A stretch of DNA of 64,000 nt from Aeromonas enteropelogenes (lineage in GTDB: Bacteria > Pseudomonadota > Gammaproteobacteria > Enterobacterales > Aeromonadaceae): contig NZ_CDCG01000040.1 in assembly GCF_000819845.1 (NCBI RefSeq), positions 168,533 to 232,532 on the forward strand. Direction: 5' to 3'. Each line of letters opens with the position of its first letter. The stretch's first letter is position 1. Shown piece by piece: positions 1 to 10,508 of the stretch. The translations under genes and the position numbers were made by a program. The notes under the pieces are model-generated. The model saw nothing but the letters and a program-made list of their open reading frames with translations, was not told the DNA's origin and did no database searches.

Positions 1-1749
1 AAGTTTGCCGATGCCCTGCCACAACAGCGGGCGGCGGTGGATGAGGCCATCGCCAGATTTCGGGCCGAGGATCAGGGGATCGCCCATGAGCAGGCGGATC
101 AGGGGCTGGCCCAGCTGGCCGGGATCCGCGATCAGGTCAGTCAGCTGACCATAGAAGCGCCTCGTCAGGTGGCCTTCTATAGCCAGTTGATCGCTTCCCT
201 GCTGGGGGTGGTTGACGAGATCAGCCTGCGCAGCCGGGATGCAGGCATCGCCCTGCAGACCAACGCCTATGCCGCCTTCCTGCAAAACAAGGAGCGCATG
301 GGGATGGAGCGGGCAACCCTGAGCAACGTGTTTGCCAAAGACAGCTTCACGCCCGCCACCCTGCAGCAGTTCATGTCGCTGCTCGCTTCCCAGCAGAGCT
401 ATCTCGAGCGTTTTCGGGCGGTTGCCACGGATGAACAGATAGGGCTGCTTGATACCCTGCTTCAGTCTCCCGTGATGGGGGAGGTCAGCAAGCTGGAGCA
501 GGTTGCCCTCGACAAGATGGCGCAAGGGAGCTTTGGCGTTGATCCCGAACAGTGGTTTGCGGTCAGTACCAAGAAGATCGATCTGCTCAAACAGGGTGAA
601 GATCAGCTCTACCAGCAGCTCTTTGAGCGGGTAGCGCAGATGCAGATCAGCAGCCAGCACAACTTCTGGTGGGGTACCCTGGCGGTGCTGGTCTGTTTGC
701 TGTTGACCTGTCTCATCAGCTGGAAGGTACTGCGGGATCTGCATCTGGGCTTTGTCGCCCTGCACCGCACCTTCTCCCGTCTGGTCAATGAGAATGATCT
801 GACGGTGCGGGTGAACTGGCAGTCCGGCGACGAGCTGGGGGCGCTTTCCCGGGATCTGAACCAGTTCCTGCAACACCTCGAAGGCTTGCTGTGCGAAGTG
901 CGCCGCTCCTGCGATGTGCTGACGCGCAGTGCTTTTGCCTCCAACGAGGTGATCGCCGAAGTCAACGAGGGGGTCGAGCGCGGGGTGGGGCAGGTAGATC
1001 TGGTGGCAACCGCCGCCACCGAGATGGCGTCCACCGTGGCCGAGATCGCCCGCAATGCCACCCAGACCTCCCAGGCAACCCAGCAGGCCATCGGCCGTGC
1101 CCGCCAGGGGGACAAGGAGGTGGATCAGACCATCGCCGCCATCGCCCAGGTGGCCGATACCCTCACCCAGACCCGCCAGCTGGTCAACAACCTGCATCAG
1201 GATACCGAGTCGGCAGTGGAGGCCCTGAGCCTTATCAAGCAGATCTCCGATCGCACCAATTTGCTGGCTCTCAATGCGGCCATCGAGGCAGCGCGGGCCG
1301 GGGAGTCCGGGCGGGGCTTTGCAGTGGTGGCCGACGAGGTGCGCACCCTGGCCAACCGTACCCAACAGGCGGCCGATGATATCGAACAGATGCTCTCCCG
1401 CCTGCGTTCTGGTGCCAGTCAGGCGGTAGTGGCCATGCAGTCGGGCAGCGAACAGGCGGCGCTCAGCGTCACCGAGGCGAAACGGGCTGGCAGCGAGCTG
1501 ACCGATATAGTGGACGAGGTGCGCAAGGTAAGCGAGATGACCGCCCAGGTGGCCACTGCCACCGAGGAGCAGCGCTACGTCACCGACGATATCCAGAACA
1601 ACATGCTGACCATTCGCGAGGTGTACGAGGCGCACCGCCAGCACTCCGTTACTCTGCAAAAAAACAGCACAGAGCTGGATCAGTTGGCCCGCGAGCTGGC
1701 GGGGCGTATCGCCTGTTTCCGGCTGATGGAGCCCCCCGCTTCCCACTGA
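1..1749 (+). CDS. Methyl-accepting chemotaxis protein with NIT-like sensor domain (5' partial)
   Basis: The reading frame is open at base 1, so the true start lies outside the window; the first GTG at 37 is not the real start. About 582 residues are visible. The N-terminal helical part contains an [10 protein letters not shown] stretch typical of nitrate/nitrite-sensing (NIT) domains. One membrane segment lies near 664-738, followed by a HAMP linker and a cytoplasmic signalling domain whose hairpin tip has [15 protein letters not shown] and [12 protein letters not shown] (about 1258-1350). The protein should signal to CheA/CheW and flagellar motors. The ligand is inferred from the domain only. 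The gene ends in a stop codon just before motY. Confidence 0.93.
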   Translation, partial: KFADALPQQRAAVDEAIARFRAEDQGIAHEQADQGLAQLAGIRDQVSQLTIEAPRQVAFYSQLIASLLGVVDEISLRSRDAGIALQTNAYAAFLQNKERMGMERATLSNVFAKDSFTPATLQQFMSLLASQQSYLERFRAVATDEQIGLLDTLLQSPVMGEVSKLEQVALDKMAQGSFGVDPEQWFAVSTKKIDLLKQGEDQLYQQLFERVAQMQISSQHNFWWGTLAVLVCLLLTCLISWKVLRDLHLGFVALHRTFSRLVNENDLTVRVNWQSGDELGALSRDLNQFLQHLEGLLCEVRRSCDVLTRSAFASNEVIAEVNEGVERGVGQVDLVATAATEMASTVAEIARNATQTSQATQQAIGRARQGDKEVDQTIAAIAQVADTLTQTRQLVNNLHQDTESAVEALSLIKQISDRTNLLALNAAIEAARAGESGRGFAVVADEVRTLANRTQQAADDIEQMLSRLRSGASQAVVAMQSGSEQAALSVTEAKRAGSELTDIVDEVRKVSEMTAQVATATEEQRYVTDDIQNNMLTIREVYEAHRQHSVTLQKNSTELDQLARELAGRIACFRLMEPPASH

Positions 1750-1818
1750 GCCATTAATACCTAAAGCTTGGCCTGCCCTTGCCGATATCTGAAAAGAGAT
1801 CGCGTGGAGGGCAGGCAA

Positions 1819-2694
1819 TTGAACGCTTGGGTGTTAGGGTTGGTCAGCATATCAGTGAGTATGCAGTTGCAGGCGGGGGTCACCGAATTCGGTGCCGGCC
1901 TGGATCAATCCGTCTGGCGTTTGACCTCCGACAGCCAGATCGAATGCCGTCTCGAACATCCCATTCCCAACTGGGGCACGGGGGCCTTCGTTAGCCGTGC
2001 CGGCCGCAAGATCAACCTCGATTTCGAGCTAAAAGGAAAGCGTCCCCAAGCCCAGACCCAGACGGTGAGTCTCGGCATCATGCCGCCCATGTGGCGCCCC
2101 GGCATCGCCGGGCGGGAAGTGAGCCAGCTGCGTTTCTTCAAGCAGTTCGATGGCCTGGTCGACGGGCAGACCGCCTGGACCATGCTGGACGAGTTGGAAG
2201 GGGGGCGCATGCCGACCTTTCAATATCGGGACTGGTATCGTCAGAACCGGGCGGTACGGGTCTCCCTCTCTTCAGTCAACTTCCGGGTCAAGTACCAGGC
2301 ATTCCTCGACTGCCTGAGCGGCTTGCTGCCCTACAGCTTCAACGACATCGCCTTTAGCGTGCTCACTTACGACAAGAACAGCGATCAGCTCTCCATCTCC
2401 TCCAAGCGGCGGTTGGCGATGATCAGCGAGTTCATCAAGGCGGACAAGAGCATCGACGTGGTGGTGATCGACGCCTACAGCGACAGCTACGGCGGTCGCT
2501 GGCCGAACCAGAAGCTCTCGGAGAAGCGGGCCGACGCCATCAAGAAGGTGTTTGTCGATCTGGGGCTGGATCCCGGCAAGATCTCGGTAGAGGGGCACGG
2601 CGAGAAGCAGCACGTCGCCTCCAACGAAACCGAGCAGGGCCGCGCCAAGAACCGGCGGGTGGTGATCAGCATGGGCCGCAACGGCGAGATTTGA
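1819..2694 (+). CDS. motY: Sodium-type flagellar motor protein MotY
   Basis: 291 residues. I choose the TTG at 1819, because GGAGGG lies about 7 bases upstream and the resulting N-terminus (NAWVLGLVSISVS then MQLQAG) is a good signal peptide; an upstream ATG at 1768 would spoil it. The N-terminal half matches MotY (VWRLTSDSQIECRLEHPIP). The C-terminal half is an OmpA-like peptidoglycan-binding domain (SEKRADAIKKVF, GHGEKQHVASNET, NRRVVISMG). MotY forms the periplasmic T ring that stabilises the PomA/PomB stator of Na+-driven polar flagella. A strong terminator follows, shared with the convergent gloA. Confidence 0.93.
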   Translation: MNAWVLGLVSISVSMQLQAGVTEFGAGLDQSVWRLTSDSQIECRLEHPIPNWGTGAFVSRAGRKINLDFELKGKRPQAQTQTVSLGIMPPMWRPGIAGREVSQLRFFKQFDGLVDGQTAWTMLDELEGGRMPTFQYRDWYRQNRAVRVSLSSVNFRVKYQAFLDCLSGLLPYSFNDIAFSVLTYDKNSDQLSISSKRRLAMISEFIKADKSIDVVVIDAYSDSYGGRWPNQKLSEKRADAIKKVFVDLGLDPGKISVEGHGEKQHVASNETEQGRAKNRRVVISMGRNGEI

Positions 2695-2710
2695 GCACTG
2701 CCACAGACAT

Positions 2711-2739
2711 AAAAAAGAGCGCCAGAGCGCTCTTTTTTT
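2711..2739. terminator. Bidirectional intrinsic terminator between motY and gloA
   Basis: Six A residues, a GAGCGC stem, CAGA loop, GCGCTC stem and seven T residues. The A and T tracts make it functional in both directions for the convergent motY and gloA. Confidence 0.9.
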
Positions 2740-2758
2740 ATCTTCTGCGGTCAGGGGA

Positions 2759-3172
2759 TCAGTGGCTATCGCCCAGGCCCATGCCGGCATCTTTCTTGGC
2801 GATCAACTCAATCTTGTAACCGTCCGGATCTTCGACGAAGGCGATGACGGTGGTGCCGCCCTTGACAGGGCCCGGCTCGCGGGTGATCTTGGCGCCGGCG
2901 GCGCGCAGGGCGTCACAAGTGGCATAGATGTCGTCCGCTTCCAGGGCGATGTGGCCATAGGCAGTGCCCAGTTCATACTCGCTCACCCCCCAGTTGTAGG
3001 TGAGCTCGATGACGGCTTCATCCTTCTCGTCACCGTAACCGACAAAGGCCAGGGTGTACTTGTACTCGCTGTTCTCGCTCTGGCGCAGCAGCTTCATGCC
3101 AAGCACGCGGGTGTAGAAGTCGATGGAGCGTTGCAGATCGCCCACACGCAACATGGTATGCAGAATTCTCAT
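2759..3172 (-). CDS. gloA: Lactoylglutathione lyase (glyoxalase I)
   Basis: 137 residues, the normal length for bacterial nickel-type GloA. The metal ligands are visible at H5 (ILHTM), E56 (VIELTYN), H74 (YGHIAL) and E122 (YKIELI). It isomerises the glutathione-methylglyoxal hemithioacetal to S-lactoylglutathione in the cytoplasm. The Shine-Dalgarno CCGGAG upstream of the ATG is provided by the end of a decayed nth copy (see the remnant at 3174-3270), suggesting nth and gloA were once directly adjacent and translationally coupled. The 3' end meets motY at the shared terminator. Confidence 0.95.
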   Translation of the reverse strand: MRILHTMLRVGDLQRSIDFYTRVLGMKLLRQSENSEYKYTLAFVGYGDEKDEAVIELTYNWGVSEYELGTAYGHIALEADDIYATCDALRAAGAKITREPGPVKGGTTVIAFVEDPDGYKIELIAKKDAGMGLGDSH

Positions 3173-3173
3173 T

Positions 3174-3270
3174 GCTCAGTTCTCCGGGTAGTTTTCTCTT
3201 TGTATTCACACAGCGCTTCGATACGCGAGAAGCCGCTGCCGCAGATGTTCGCGAGCGAGGCCGCCGGTAT
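3174..3270 (-). pseudogene. Decayed copy of the nth 3' end
   Basis: The first 18 bases differ from the 3' end of nth (3324-3341) at one position. Read on the minus strand the stretch gives IEALCEYKEK and, after a frameshift, NYPEN-stop; intact nth ends IIEDLCEYKEK VYPES-stop. Only the last 25-30 codons are recognisable and the FeS cysteine spacing is lost. I interpret it as the residual tail of an ancestral nth left after the nth copy at 3326-3967 was brought in or shifted by recombination. Confidence 0.7.
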
Positions 3271-3325
3271 GGCTTAAGAGCGCAGGGGCCCTGCGGTTCA
3301 AACCACCTTGTTCAGGTCACCGGGC

Positions 3326-3967
3326 TCAGCTCTCCGGGTAGACCTTTTCTTTGTACTCGCACAAGTCTTCGATGATACAGGAGCCGCAGCGCGGTTTGCG
3401 AGCCAGACAGGTGTAGCGTCCGTGCAGGATCAGCCAATGGTGCACGTCCAGCTTGAACTCGGCAGGGACCACCTTGAGCAGCTTCTCCTCCACCTGATCC
3501 ACGTTTTTGCCCACCGCAAAACCGGTGCGGTTCGACACGCGAAAGATATGGGTGTCGACGGCGATGGTGGGCCAGCCAAAGGCGGTATTGAGCACCACAT
3601 TGGCAGTCTTGCGACCCACCCCTGGCAGGGCCTCCAGCGCCTCGCGATTTTTCGGCACCTCGCCGCCGTGGCGATCGAGCAGTATGGTGCAGGTCTTGAT
3701 GACGTTTTCGGCCTTGGTGTTAAAGAGGCCTATAGTCTTGATGTACTCCTTCACCCCGTCCACCCCGAGGGCCAGCATGGCCGCCGGGGTATTGGCCACG
3801 GCATAGAGCTTGTCGGTCGCCTTGTTGACGCTCACATCGGTCGCCTGGGCCGAGAGCAGCACGGCGATCAGGAGCTCGAACGGCGAGTTGAAGTTGAGCT
3901 CGGTCGTGGGGTGGGGATTGTGCTCCCGCAGCCGCTCCAGGATCTGGCGGCGTTTCTGGTTGTTCAT
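3326..3967 (-). CDS. nth: Endonuclease III (DNA glycosylase/AP lyase)
   Basis: 213 residues. The helix-hairpin-helix LPGVGRKTANV holds catalytic K120, and VDTH holds catalytic D138. The [4Fe-4S] loop has C187, C194, C197 and C203 in C-x6-C-x2-C-x5-C spacing, as in E. coli Nth. It excises oxidised pyrimidines and nicks AP sites. It is the last gene of the rnfABCDGE-nth operon, 14 bases after rnfE, an arrangement conserved in gammaproteobacteria. A decayed copy of its own 3' end lies directly downstream. Confidence 0.97.
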   Translation of the reverse strand: MNNQKRRQILERLREHNPHPTTELNFNSPFELLIAVLLSAQATDVSVNKATDKLYAVANTPAAMLALGVDGVKEYIKTIGLFNTKAENVIKTCTILLDRHGGEVPKNREALEALPGVGRKTANVVLNTAFGWPTIAVDTHIFRVSNRTGFAVGKNVDQVEEKLLKVVPAEFKLDVHHWLILHGRYTCLARKPRCGSCIIEDLCEYKEKVYPES

Positions 3968-3981
3968 GGCTCCCTCTTGTC

Positions 3982-4743
3982 TCAGAGCTGGGTTGCCCGC
4001 GCTCTGGCGGGGGGCACGCTGCAGTGGGCTATGGTGGCCGACTGCTTTTCGTGGCGCCAGTCGTTGATGGCATTCTTGGCGGCGATAAGCAGCCCCAGAC
4101 CGATGAAGCCGCCCGGTGGCAAAATGGCCAGCAGCAGGCTGGCATCGGCGTGGAACAGCTCGATTCGCAGGGATTTGGCCCAGTCGCCGAGCAGCAGCTC
4201 GGCACCGTCAAACAGGGTGCCCATGCCGATGATCTCACGCATCGCCCCCAGCAGCAGCAGCACCAGGGTAAAGCCCAGCCCCATCATGAAGCCGTCGATG
4301 ACGGCCAGCAGCGGCGGGTTCTTGGAGGCATAGGCCTCGGCCCGACCTATGATGACGCAGTTGGTGACGATGAGCGCGATGAAGATGCCGAGCGCCTGAT
4401 AGAGCCCATAGGTGTAGGCGTTCATCAGCAGCTGCACGCTGGTCACCAGGGAGGCGATGATCATCACGTAGACCGGGATGCGGATATCTTTCGGCACCCA
4501 GTTGCGTACCAGGGAGACGGCGAGGTTTGAGCCGATCAATACCGCCATGGTGGCCAGACCCAGCCCCAGGGCGTTGGTGAAGGTGGAGGAGACGGCGAGT
4601 GTCGGGCACAAGCCCAGCACCTGCACCAGGGAGGGGTTGTTCTTCCACAGCCCCTGTACCATCAGCTCCTTGAATTCGCGTTTGCGGTTGTCCGGCTCGG
4701 CTGTCGGGACTGTGCCCGTTTCAATCTGTTCCATCTGTGTCAT
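3982..4743 (-). CDS. rnfE: Ion-translocating oxidoreductase subunit RnfE/RsxE
   Basis: 253 residues from the ATG at 4743, preceded by GGAG; an in-frame ATG at 4734 is an alternative. It is an integral membrane subunit homologous to RnfA and NqrD. Paired motifs LGLCPTLAV and VTNCVIIG carry the cysteines that bind a membrane-embedded [2Fe-2S] cluster together with RnfA. About six membrane helices. The cytoplasmic tail after residue 225 is polar and variable. It is part of the Rnf complex that couples NADH/ferredoxin electron transfer to ion movement and, as Rsx, reduces SoxR. Confidence 0.96.
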   Translation of the reverse strand: MTQMEQIETGTVPTAEPDNRKREFKELMVQGLWKNNPSLVQVLGLCPTLAVSSTFTNALGLGLATMAVLIGSNLAVSLVRNWVPKDIRIPVYVMIIASLVTSVQLLMNAYTYGLYQALGIFIALIVTNCVIIGRAEAYASKNPPLLAVIDGFMMGLGFTLVLLLLGAMREIIGMGTLFDGAELLLGDWAKSLRIELFHADASLLLAILPPGGFIGLGLLIAAKNAINDWRHEKQSATIAHCSVPPARARATQL

Positions 4744-4760
4744 GACGGGATCGACTCCGG

Positions 4761-5393
4761 TTATTGGGCCGCCGGACAGGCCGGGGCGTTGCTTAGCCAT
4801 TCGGGATGCTTTTGCTGCAGTGTCAGCAGGTTCTTCACTGCCTTGACCACGGCGCGCGGCGTGATGGTGGCGCCGGTGAAGGCGTCGAACTCGCCGCCAT
4901 CCTTGGTCACCGCCCAGCTGGCCTCGTTGTCCGCACTCAGGAACTTGCCGGCGAAGCTGTTGATCCAGCCCGATTTTTTCAGCTCAATCTTGTCGCCAAG
5001 GCCAGGGGTCTCCTTGTGCTCGAGTACCCGCACCGCGCTGATCGTGCCTTTGGCATCGATGCCGACAATCAGGCGGATGGCTCCACTGTAACCGTCCGGC
5101 GCTATGGTCTCCAGTGCATAGCCGGTGGCGACGCCCCCCTTGGTGGCGGTGTAGAGGGCCTGGGGCTGATCGCTGCCCAGGTATTTGCGGCTGGTCACCA
5201 GCTTGCAACTGGCCACCAGATCGTTGTCATAACTTCCCTCCGGCAGCAGGGCCGAGAGGGTTTGCAACTTTTCCCGCTGCTGCTGCTGGGCCACTTTCTC
5301 TTTGGTCAATTCGTGGGTCAGCACCACCAGTGCGGTGCAACCCAGCGCGAACAGGGCCAGGATCAGGCCGTTTTTTCCCATGCTTTTTAACAT
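4761..5393 (-). CDS. rnfG: Ion-translocating oxidoreductase subunit RnfG/RsxG
   Basis: 210 residues from the ATG at 5393, which has GGAG nine bases upstream; a longer frame to 5453 would overlap rnfD and lacks a membrane start. One N-terminal membrane anchor ([15 protein letters not shown]) is followed by a periplasmic FMN-binding domain. FDAFTGAT (residues 169-176) matches the ApbE flavin-transferase target, with FMN expected on T176. It accepts electrons from RnfD/RnfA-E on the periplasmic side of the Rnf complex. Confidence 0.96.
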   Translation of the reverse strand: MLKSMGKNGLILALFALGCTALVVLTHELTKEKVAQQQQREKLQTLSALLPEGSYDNDLVASCKLVTSRKYLGSDQPQALYTATKGGVATGYALETIAPDGYSGAIRLIVGIDAKGTISAVRVLEHKETPGLGDKIELKKSGWINSFAGKFLSADNEASWAVTKDGGEFDAFTGATITPRAVVKAVKNLLTLQQKHPEWLSNAPACPAAQ

Positions 5394-5433
5394 GACAGGG
5401 CTCCGGCGGCGGTGACAAGAGGACGAAGAGAGA

Positions 5434-6486
5434 TCATTTGCGACGGGCTCCATACACTTTCGGGCGAGTCAGGCTATCGATCAGCGGGACGCAGAGGTTG
5501 GCCAGCAGCACGGCAAAGGCAAAGGCATCCGGGTAGCCGCCAAAGCGGCGAATAATATAGACCAGCACGCCGATAAGCACCCCGTAAGCCAAGCGGCCAC
5601 GGGGCGTGGTGCTGGCCGTCACCGGGTCGGTGGCGATAAAGAAGGCCCCCAGCATGGTGGCGCCGCTGAACAGATGGAAGATGGGGGTGCCGGTGGCATC
5701 CGGGCTCAGCAGATAGCCGAGGGTGGCAGAGACCAGCAGGGCGCCGAGCACAGCCACCGGAATGCGCCAGTTGATCACCTTCTGCTGCAGCAGGAACAGG
5801 CCTCCCAGCAGGTAGCCCAGGTTCACCCAGCTCCAGCCGATACCGCCCCAGCCTTCAAACAGCGGGCCGCTCAGGATCTCGCTGGTGGTCAGCCCCTGGG
5901 TCAGGCCCGTCTTCAGGGTATCGAGCGGGGTGGCCATGGTGAGGCCGTCCACCCCCTGCTTGAGCTGGGCCATGCTGTAGCCGTCGAGGCTAAAACCGGT
6001 GAAAATCACCGACAGGGCGTCGCCAAGCCCCAAGTCATAGGCCCGCACGCTCTCTGGCGGCAACCAGCTGGTCATCTGCACCGGGAAGGAGACCAGCAGC
6101 AGCACATAGGCCACCATGGCCGGGTTGAACAGGTTCTGACCAAGGCCACCATAGAGGTGCTTGGCGATGATGACGGCAAACGCCGTGCCCACCACCAGCA
6201 TCCACCAAGGTAGCAGTGGCGGCAGGGAGAGGCCGATCAGCACGGCGGTCAGCGCCGCGCTGCCATCCAGCAGGGCGGGCTTGATGGCCCGGCCACGCAG
6301 CTTGAGCACCAGCGCCTCGCAGCCCAGCGCGGTCACCAGCGCCAGCAGGATCTGGATAAGGGTGCCCCAGCCGAAGAACCAGGTCTGGGCCAGAAAACCC
6401 GGCACGCAGGCGAGGATCACCAGCAGCATCAGGGTTCGGGTCTGTTTGCGGTTATGGGCAAACGGCGCAGTCGCGATATTGAACAT
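5434..6486 (-). CDS. rnfD: Ion-translocating oxidoreductase subunit RnfD/RsxD
   Basis: 350 residues, the usual length. A polytopic membrane protein related to NqrB. DGLTMAT (residues 180-186) fits the ApbE flavinylation consensus, so FMN is expected on T186. [12 protein letters not shown] and [11 protein letters not shown] are conserved family stretches. It lies 29 bases after rnfC and 40 before rnfG, in the middle of the operon. RnfD is thought to form a main part of the ion channel together with RnfG. Confidence 0.96.
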   Translation of the reverse strand: MFNIATAPFAHNRKQTRTLMLLVILACVPGFLAQTWFFGWGTLIQILLALVTALGCEALVLKLRGRAIKPALLDGSAALTAVLIGLSLPPLLPWWMLVVGTAFAVIIAKHLYGGLGQNLFNPAMVAYVLLLVSFPVQMTSWLPPESVRAYDLGLGDALSVIFTGFSLDGYSMAQLKQGVDGLTMATPLDTLKTGLTQGLTTSEILSGPLFEGWGGIGWSWVNLGYLLGGLFLLQQKVINWRIPVAVLGALLVSATLGYLLSPDATGTPIFHLFSGATMLGAFFIATDPVTASTTPRGRLAYGVLIGVLVYIIRRFGGYPDAFAFAVLLANLCVPLIDSLTRPKVYGARRK

Positions 6487-6515
6487 GGAGAAGTCGGTTA
6501 CCTCTGTTGTAACGA

Positions 6516-9188
6516 TCAGTGTGGCGATGAGCCTTCGCTCGGCGACGTTTCATTGGCATTTGCACCGGTATTGGCCGCGGCTTGTGCCGCCAGCTTCTTG
6601 GCTTTGGCACGAGCGATGGCGGCGGCAATAGCGGCTTTCTTGGGATCGACCTCGGTGCTGGCCGGCTCGGCTGGGGTCTCGCTTGCTTCAGGGGCTGGTG
6701 CTGCCTCTACCTGATTGCCTTCGCCGCTTTGGGCCAGCTTCTTGGCCTTGGCCCGAGCGATGGCGGCGGCAATGGCTGCCTTCTTGGGATCGACCTCGGT
6801 GCTGGCCGGCTCTGTCGGGGCCCCGTTTGCCTCAGAGGCTGGAGTAGCCTCAGATTGATCCGTTTCTCCCTGCTGCTGCGCCAGCTTTTTTGCCTTGGCG
6901 CGAGCGATGGCCACGGCAATGGCGGCCTTTTTGGGGTCAACCTCGGTGCAGGCCGGTTCGGCTGGGGCGTCGCTTGCCTCAGAGGCTGGAGCAGCCTCTA
7001 GCTTATTGCCTTCACCACTTTGGGCCAGCTTTTTGGCCTTGGCACGAGCAATGGCGGCGGCAATGGCTGCCTTTTTGGGGTCGACCTCGGGGCTTGCCGG
7101 TTCGGCTGGGGCCTCGCTTGCTTCTGGGGCCGGTGCAGCCTTTACCTGATTGTCTTCACCGCTTTGAGCCAGCTTTTTGGCCTTGGCGCGAGCGATGGCA
7201 GCGGCAATGGCTGCCTTTTTGGGATCGACCTCGGGGCTTGCCGGTTCAGCCTGAGCCACTTTGTTGTCAACGGTTGGCTCGGTGGCATCAGCCTTATCGC
7301 CTGCCTGGGCTTTCTTGGCCTTGGCACGGGCAATGGCTGCCGCGATGGCGGCTTTTTTCGGATCGCTATCGGCCGCGGAGCTCACTGGTGCATCTGATGT
7401 AGCGGTCTGTGCTGCCTCGGCATCACCGCTCTGGGCGGCTTTCCTGGCCTTGGCCCGCGCCAGTGCAGCGGCGATGGCCGCTTTTTTCGGATCCGCCTCG
7501 GCCGTGGCTGTGGTGTCACTCGCTGCGGCAACCGACGCTTCGGCCGCCTTGGCTGCGCGGCGCGCTTCTGCCTCCCGTTTGCGAGCCTCGCGGGCGGCGA
7601 TCACCGCGCTGTTGTCGGGCAAGCCTTGTGCGGTGGCGGCAACGGCCGTGACAGGGGCCTCCTGCTTGGCCTTGATGCGGGCAAGGGCCGCAGCCACCGG
7701 GTCTTCACCCCCGGCGGCCGTCATGGCCTGACGGCGCTGGGCGGCGGCTTCGGCGTGGCGAGCCTCGCGGGCCGCTTTTTCCCGCTCGAAACGGGCCTGC
7801 TTGGCCTCGAAGCGTTGCTTGGCACGCTCGGCCTTCTCGGCTTCGGCACGGGCTTCGCGAATGTCATCCTTGGCAATCTTGTAGTACTGCACCAGCGGGA
7901 TCTCGCTCGGGCAGACCCAGGCGCAGGCGCCACATTCGATGCAGTCGAACAGGTTGAGCCCTTCTGCCTTGTCGTATTCCCTGGCCCGGCTGTACCAGTA
8001 GAGCTCTTGGGGCAGCAGGGTGGCCGGACAAGCATCGGCACAGGCGCTGCAACGGATGCAGGCCTGTTCCGGACCGGGGAAGGGCAGTTCGGCACGGGTT
8101 GGGGCCAGCAGGCAGTTGGTCGCCTTGACCACGGGCACCATGGCGTGGGGCAGGGTAAAGCCCATCATGGGGCCCCCCATGATGACTCGCTGATCCGCCT
8201 CGGGCTGCAACTCAAAGCGTTGCAGCAGCCAGCGCACCGGCGTGCCCAGGCGCACCCAGGCGTTGCCGGGCTGTTTGAAGCTGTCGCCGGTGAGGGTGAC
8301 GATCCGCTCGATCAGCGGCTCGCCGTCGATGATGGCGCGCTTGATGGCAAACACGGTGGCGACGTTGAGCACCATGATGCCAATATCGACCGCCCGGCCC
8401 CCCTTGGGCACCTGACGACCGGTGAGCAGCTCAATGGTCTGCTTGGCACCGCCCGAGGGGTACTTGGTGGGCACCGTCTTGACCAGCACGTCCTCGTCGG
8501 TGGCGTGGCGGGTCAGCTGGTCGATGGCTTCCGGCTTGTTGTCTTCCACCCCGATCAGGGTGAGCTTGGGTTTGAGCAGGTGCTTGAGTACCCGGATGCC
8601 ATCCATGATTTCGTCGGCGTATTGCTGCATCAGCCGATCGTCGGTGGTAATGTAGGGCTCGCACTCCAGCCCGTTGACGATCAGGATCTCGGTGAGCTGG
8701 CCACGGCCATCAAGCTTGCTGTGGGTGGGGAAGACGGCGCCCCCAAGGCCTGCGATGCCCGCCTGCTGGATGCGCTCGAGCAGCTCGCCCCGTTCCAGAT
8801 TCCAGTAGTCGGGTTTGCCATTGCGCTCGCCCCAGGTATCCTCGCCATCCGGGGTGAGGGTGATGCAAAGATCGTCGAGACCGGAGGGATGGGCAACCGT
8901 GTGGTTGCCAATCTCGGTAACGGTGCCCGAGGTGGGGGCATGGACCGGCACGATTCGCCCCTTGGCGTAACGGGTCAGGGGCTGGCCCTTCTTGACCCGA
9001 TCACCCACCTGCACCAGCAGATCGCCGGCCAGGCCTGCGTGCTGGCGTACCGGAATGATGAGTTGTGGCGGCAGACCTGCGTCTACTACCGGGGTCTGGC
9101 TCGATTGACGTTTGTTGTCGGCCGGATGAATGCCGCCGTGAAAATCCCACAAGGTGCCGGCTTTGATATGTTCGAGTAAGGACTGCAT
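6516..9188 (-). CDS. rnfC: Electron-transport complex subunit RnfC/RsxC with repeat-rich C-terminus
   Basis: 890 residues from the ATG at 9188 (MQSLLEHIK); upstream codons overlap rnfB. The core (about residues 1-440) has the NADH/FMN motifs [12 protein letters not shown] and KYPSGGAKQ and two [4Fe-4S] sets, C377/380/383/387 and C416/419/422/426. Then comes a charged coiled-coil segment and, from about residue 566, seven repeats starting DPKKAAIA with a period near 48 residues, plus one degenerate unit. The core is the NADH-oxidising peripheral subunit of Rnf. The Ala/Lys-rich tail is present in many gammaproteobacterial RnfC proteins, but repeat number varies. Confidence 0.96.
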   Translation of the reverse strand: MQSLLEHIKAGTLWDFHGGIHPADNKRQSSQTPVVDAGLPPQLIIPVRQHAGLAGDLLVQVGDRVKKGQPLTRYAKGRIVPVHAPTSGTVTEIGNHTVAHPSGLDDLCITLTPDGEDTWGERNGKPDYWNLERGELLERIQQAGIAGLGGAVFPTHSKLDGRGQLTEILIVNGLECEPYITTDDRLMQQYADEIMDGIRVLKHLLKPKLTLIGVEDNKPEAIDQLTRHATDEDVLVKTVPTKYPSGGAKQTIELLTGRQVPKGGRAVDIGIMVLNVATVFAIKRAIIDGEPLIERIVTLTGDSFKQPGNAWVRLGTPVRWLLQRFELQPEADQRVIMGGPMMGFTLPHAMVPVVKATNCLLAPTRAELPFPGPEQACIRCSACADACPATLLPQELYWYSRAREYDKAEGLNLFDCIECGACAWVCPSEIPLVQYYKIAKDDIREARAEAEKAERAKQRFEAKQARFEREKAAREARHAEAAAQRRQAMTAAGGEDPVAAALARIKAKQEAPVTAVAATAQGLPDNSAVIAAREARKREAEARRAAKAAEASVAAASDTTATAEADPKKAAIAAALARAKARKAAQSGDAEAAQTATSDAPVSSAADSDPKKAAIAAAIARAKAKKAQAGDKADATEPTVDNKVAQAEPASPEVDPKKAAIAAAIARAKAKKLAQSGEDNQVKAAPAPEASEAPAEPASPEVDPKKAAIAAAIARAKAKKLAQSGEGNKLEAAPASEASDAPAEPACTEVDPKKAAIAVAIARAKAKKLAQQQGETDQSEATPASEANGAPTEPASTEVDPKKAAIAAAIARAKAKKLAQSGEGNQVEAAPAPEASETPAEPASTEVDPKKAAIAAAIARAKAKKLAAQAAANTGANANETSPSEGSSPH
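6580..7493 (-). repeat. In-frame tandem repeats in the 3' third of rnfC
   Basis: Seven units of about 144 bases each encode [18 protein letters not shown] followed by a spacer rich in Ala, Pro and Glu. Central units are nearly identical at the DNA level (same codons in the IARAKAKK block), as expected from recent unequal recombination or slippage. All units stay in frame. Confidence 0.9.
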
Positions 9189-9190
9189 GG

Positions 9191-9757
9191 TTACTCCACT
9201 ACCTTGACCGGGATGATGACGTTGTTGAGATCCCACTTCCAGTTATCGACCGTGGTCGGCACCGGGATCATCTCGATGCAATCGGTGGGGCAGGGGTCGA
9301 CACAGAGATCGCAGCCGGTACATTCGCTGGCGATCACGGTGTGCATCGCCTTGGTGGCGCCGACGATGGCGTCTACCGGGCAGGCCTGGATGCACTTGGT
9401 GCAACCGATGCACTGATCTTCGTGGATAAAGGCGACCTTCTTGACCGGCACGGCGGCCTCGTCCCCCCCGCCGAGCGGCTGGGGTTCGACCCCCATCAGA
9501 TCGGCAATCTTGCGCATGGTGGCGTCACCACCGGGCACGCACTTGTTGATGGCGTCGCCACCTGCAACCGCCTCGGCGTAGGGTTTGCAGCCCGGGTAGC
9601 CGCACTGGCCGCACTGGGTCTGGGGAAGCAGGGCGTCGAGCTGATCGACGACGGGATCCTCCTCCACATGAAACTTGACGGCGGCAAAGCCCAGGATAAT
9701 CCCGAACGCCAGCGCCAGCAGGGTGAGCACCAGAATGGCAAAGAGAATATGGATCAT
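9191..9757 (-). CDS. rnfB: Electron-transport complex subunit RnfB/RsxB (ferredoxin)
   Basis: 188 residues. An N-terminal membrane helix ([15 protein letters not shown]) is followed by a four-cysteine cluster (C49, C52, C57, C73) typical of RnfB, then two ferredoxin motifs, C116/119/122/126 and C146/149/152/156. It shuttles electrons between the cytoplasmic module and the membrane-bound Rnf subunits. Only two bases separate it from rnfA and from rnfC, so the three are surely co-transcribed. Confidence 0.97.
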   Translation of the reverse strand: MIHILFAILVLTLLALAFGIILGFAAVKFHVEEDPVVDQLDALLPQTQCGQCGYPGCKPYAEAVAGGDAINKCVPGGDATMRKIADLMGVEPQPLGGGDEAAVPVKKVAFIHEDQCIGCTKCIQACPVDAIVGATKAMHTVIASECTGCDLCVDPCPTDCIEMIPVPTTVDNWKWDLNNVIIPVKVVE

Positions 9758-9759
9758 GG

Positions 9760-10341
9760 TTATATCTTGATTAGGCCGGTAAAGCCCATAAAGGCCAGCG
9801 ACATCAGGCCGGCAGTGATCATGGCAATCGAAACCCCGCGAAAGGGGGCGGGCACATCGGCGGCCACCAGTCGCTCGCGCATGGCGGCAAACAGGATCAG
9901 CACCAGCGAGAAGCCAAGCGCGGCGCCAAAGCCGTAAATCACGCTCTGGATAAAATTGTGACGCTCATTGATGCTCAGCAGCGCCACCCCGAGTACGGCG
10001 CAGTTGGTGGTGATGAGGGGCAGGAAGATCCCCAGCAGGCGATAGAGGGTGGGGCTGCTCTTGCGTACCACCATCTCGGTAAATTGCACCACCACGGCGA
10101 TCACCAGGATAAAGGCGAGGGTGCGCAAGTAAACGATATCCAGCGGCAGCAGGATATAGTGCTCCACCAGATAGGAGCTGGCACTGGCGAGGGTCATCAC
10201 GAAGGTGGTGGCCAACCCCATGCCGATGGCGGTTTCCAGCTTGCCGGAGACCCCCATGAAGGGGCACAGGCCGAGGAATTTCACCAGCACGAAGTTGTTA
10301 ACCAGCACGGTGCCGATCAATAAAAGCAGGTACTCAGTCAT
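9760..10341 (-). CDS. rnfA: Ion-translocating oxidoreductase subunit RnfA/RsxA
   Basis: 193 residues, six predicted membrane helices, homologous to Nqr[10 protein letters not shown] (C26) and TTNCAVLG (C114) are the cysteine motifs that, with RnfE, hold a membrane [2Fe-2S] centre. First gene of rnfABCDGE-nth; a promoter-like sequence lies 35-65 bases upstream. Confidence 0.97.
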   Translation of the reverse strand: MTEYLLLLIGTVLVNNFVLVKFLGLCPFMGVSGKLETAIGMGLATTFVMTLASASSYLVEHYILLPLDIVYLRTLAFILVIAVVVQFTEMVVRKSSPTLYRLLGIFLPLITTNCAVLGVALLSINERHNFIQSVIYGFGAALGFSLVLILFAAMRERLVAADVPAPFRGVSIAMITAGLMSLAFMGFTGLIKI

Positions 10342-10376
10342 CGAATGTCGGGTTATCCGGTTTGAAGGCGGGCGGT

Positions 10377-10405
10377 ATTATCTGATTTTAGGGCACGTTA
10401 AACAA
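10377..10405 (-). promoter_or_regulatory. Candidate promoter for the rnf-nth operon
   Basis: On the minus strand TTGTTT (10405-10400), 17 bases, then GATAAT (10382-10377), placing the start about 30 bases before rnfA. It lies in the 167-base gap between rnfA and the end of the helicase gene; no clear terminator is seen for the latter. Assignment is from consensus only. Confidence 0.5.
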
Positions 10406-10508
10406 CCGCAAGGGGACAGGGTTATTATGCAACCGGATAATTTGCCCGCGGTTTTGCTCAAGATGGCGGCAGGTTTTGCTCCATATTCCTTCAGGACGAA
10501 GATGTTCA

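Noticed and set aside
3308-4333. 341-codon plus-strand frame across nth and rnfE
   Set aside because: Antisense to two conserved genes; no family features.
6580-7493. Regular repeats that might be a CRISPR array
   Set aside because: Units are about 144 bases, stay in frame and encode the RnfC tail; no short palindromic repeats with unique spacers.
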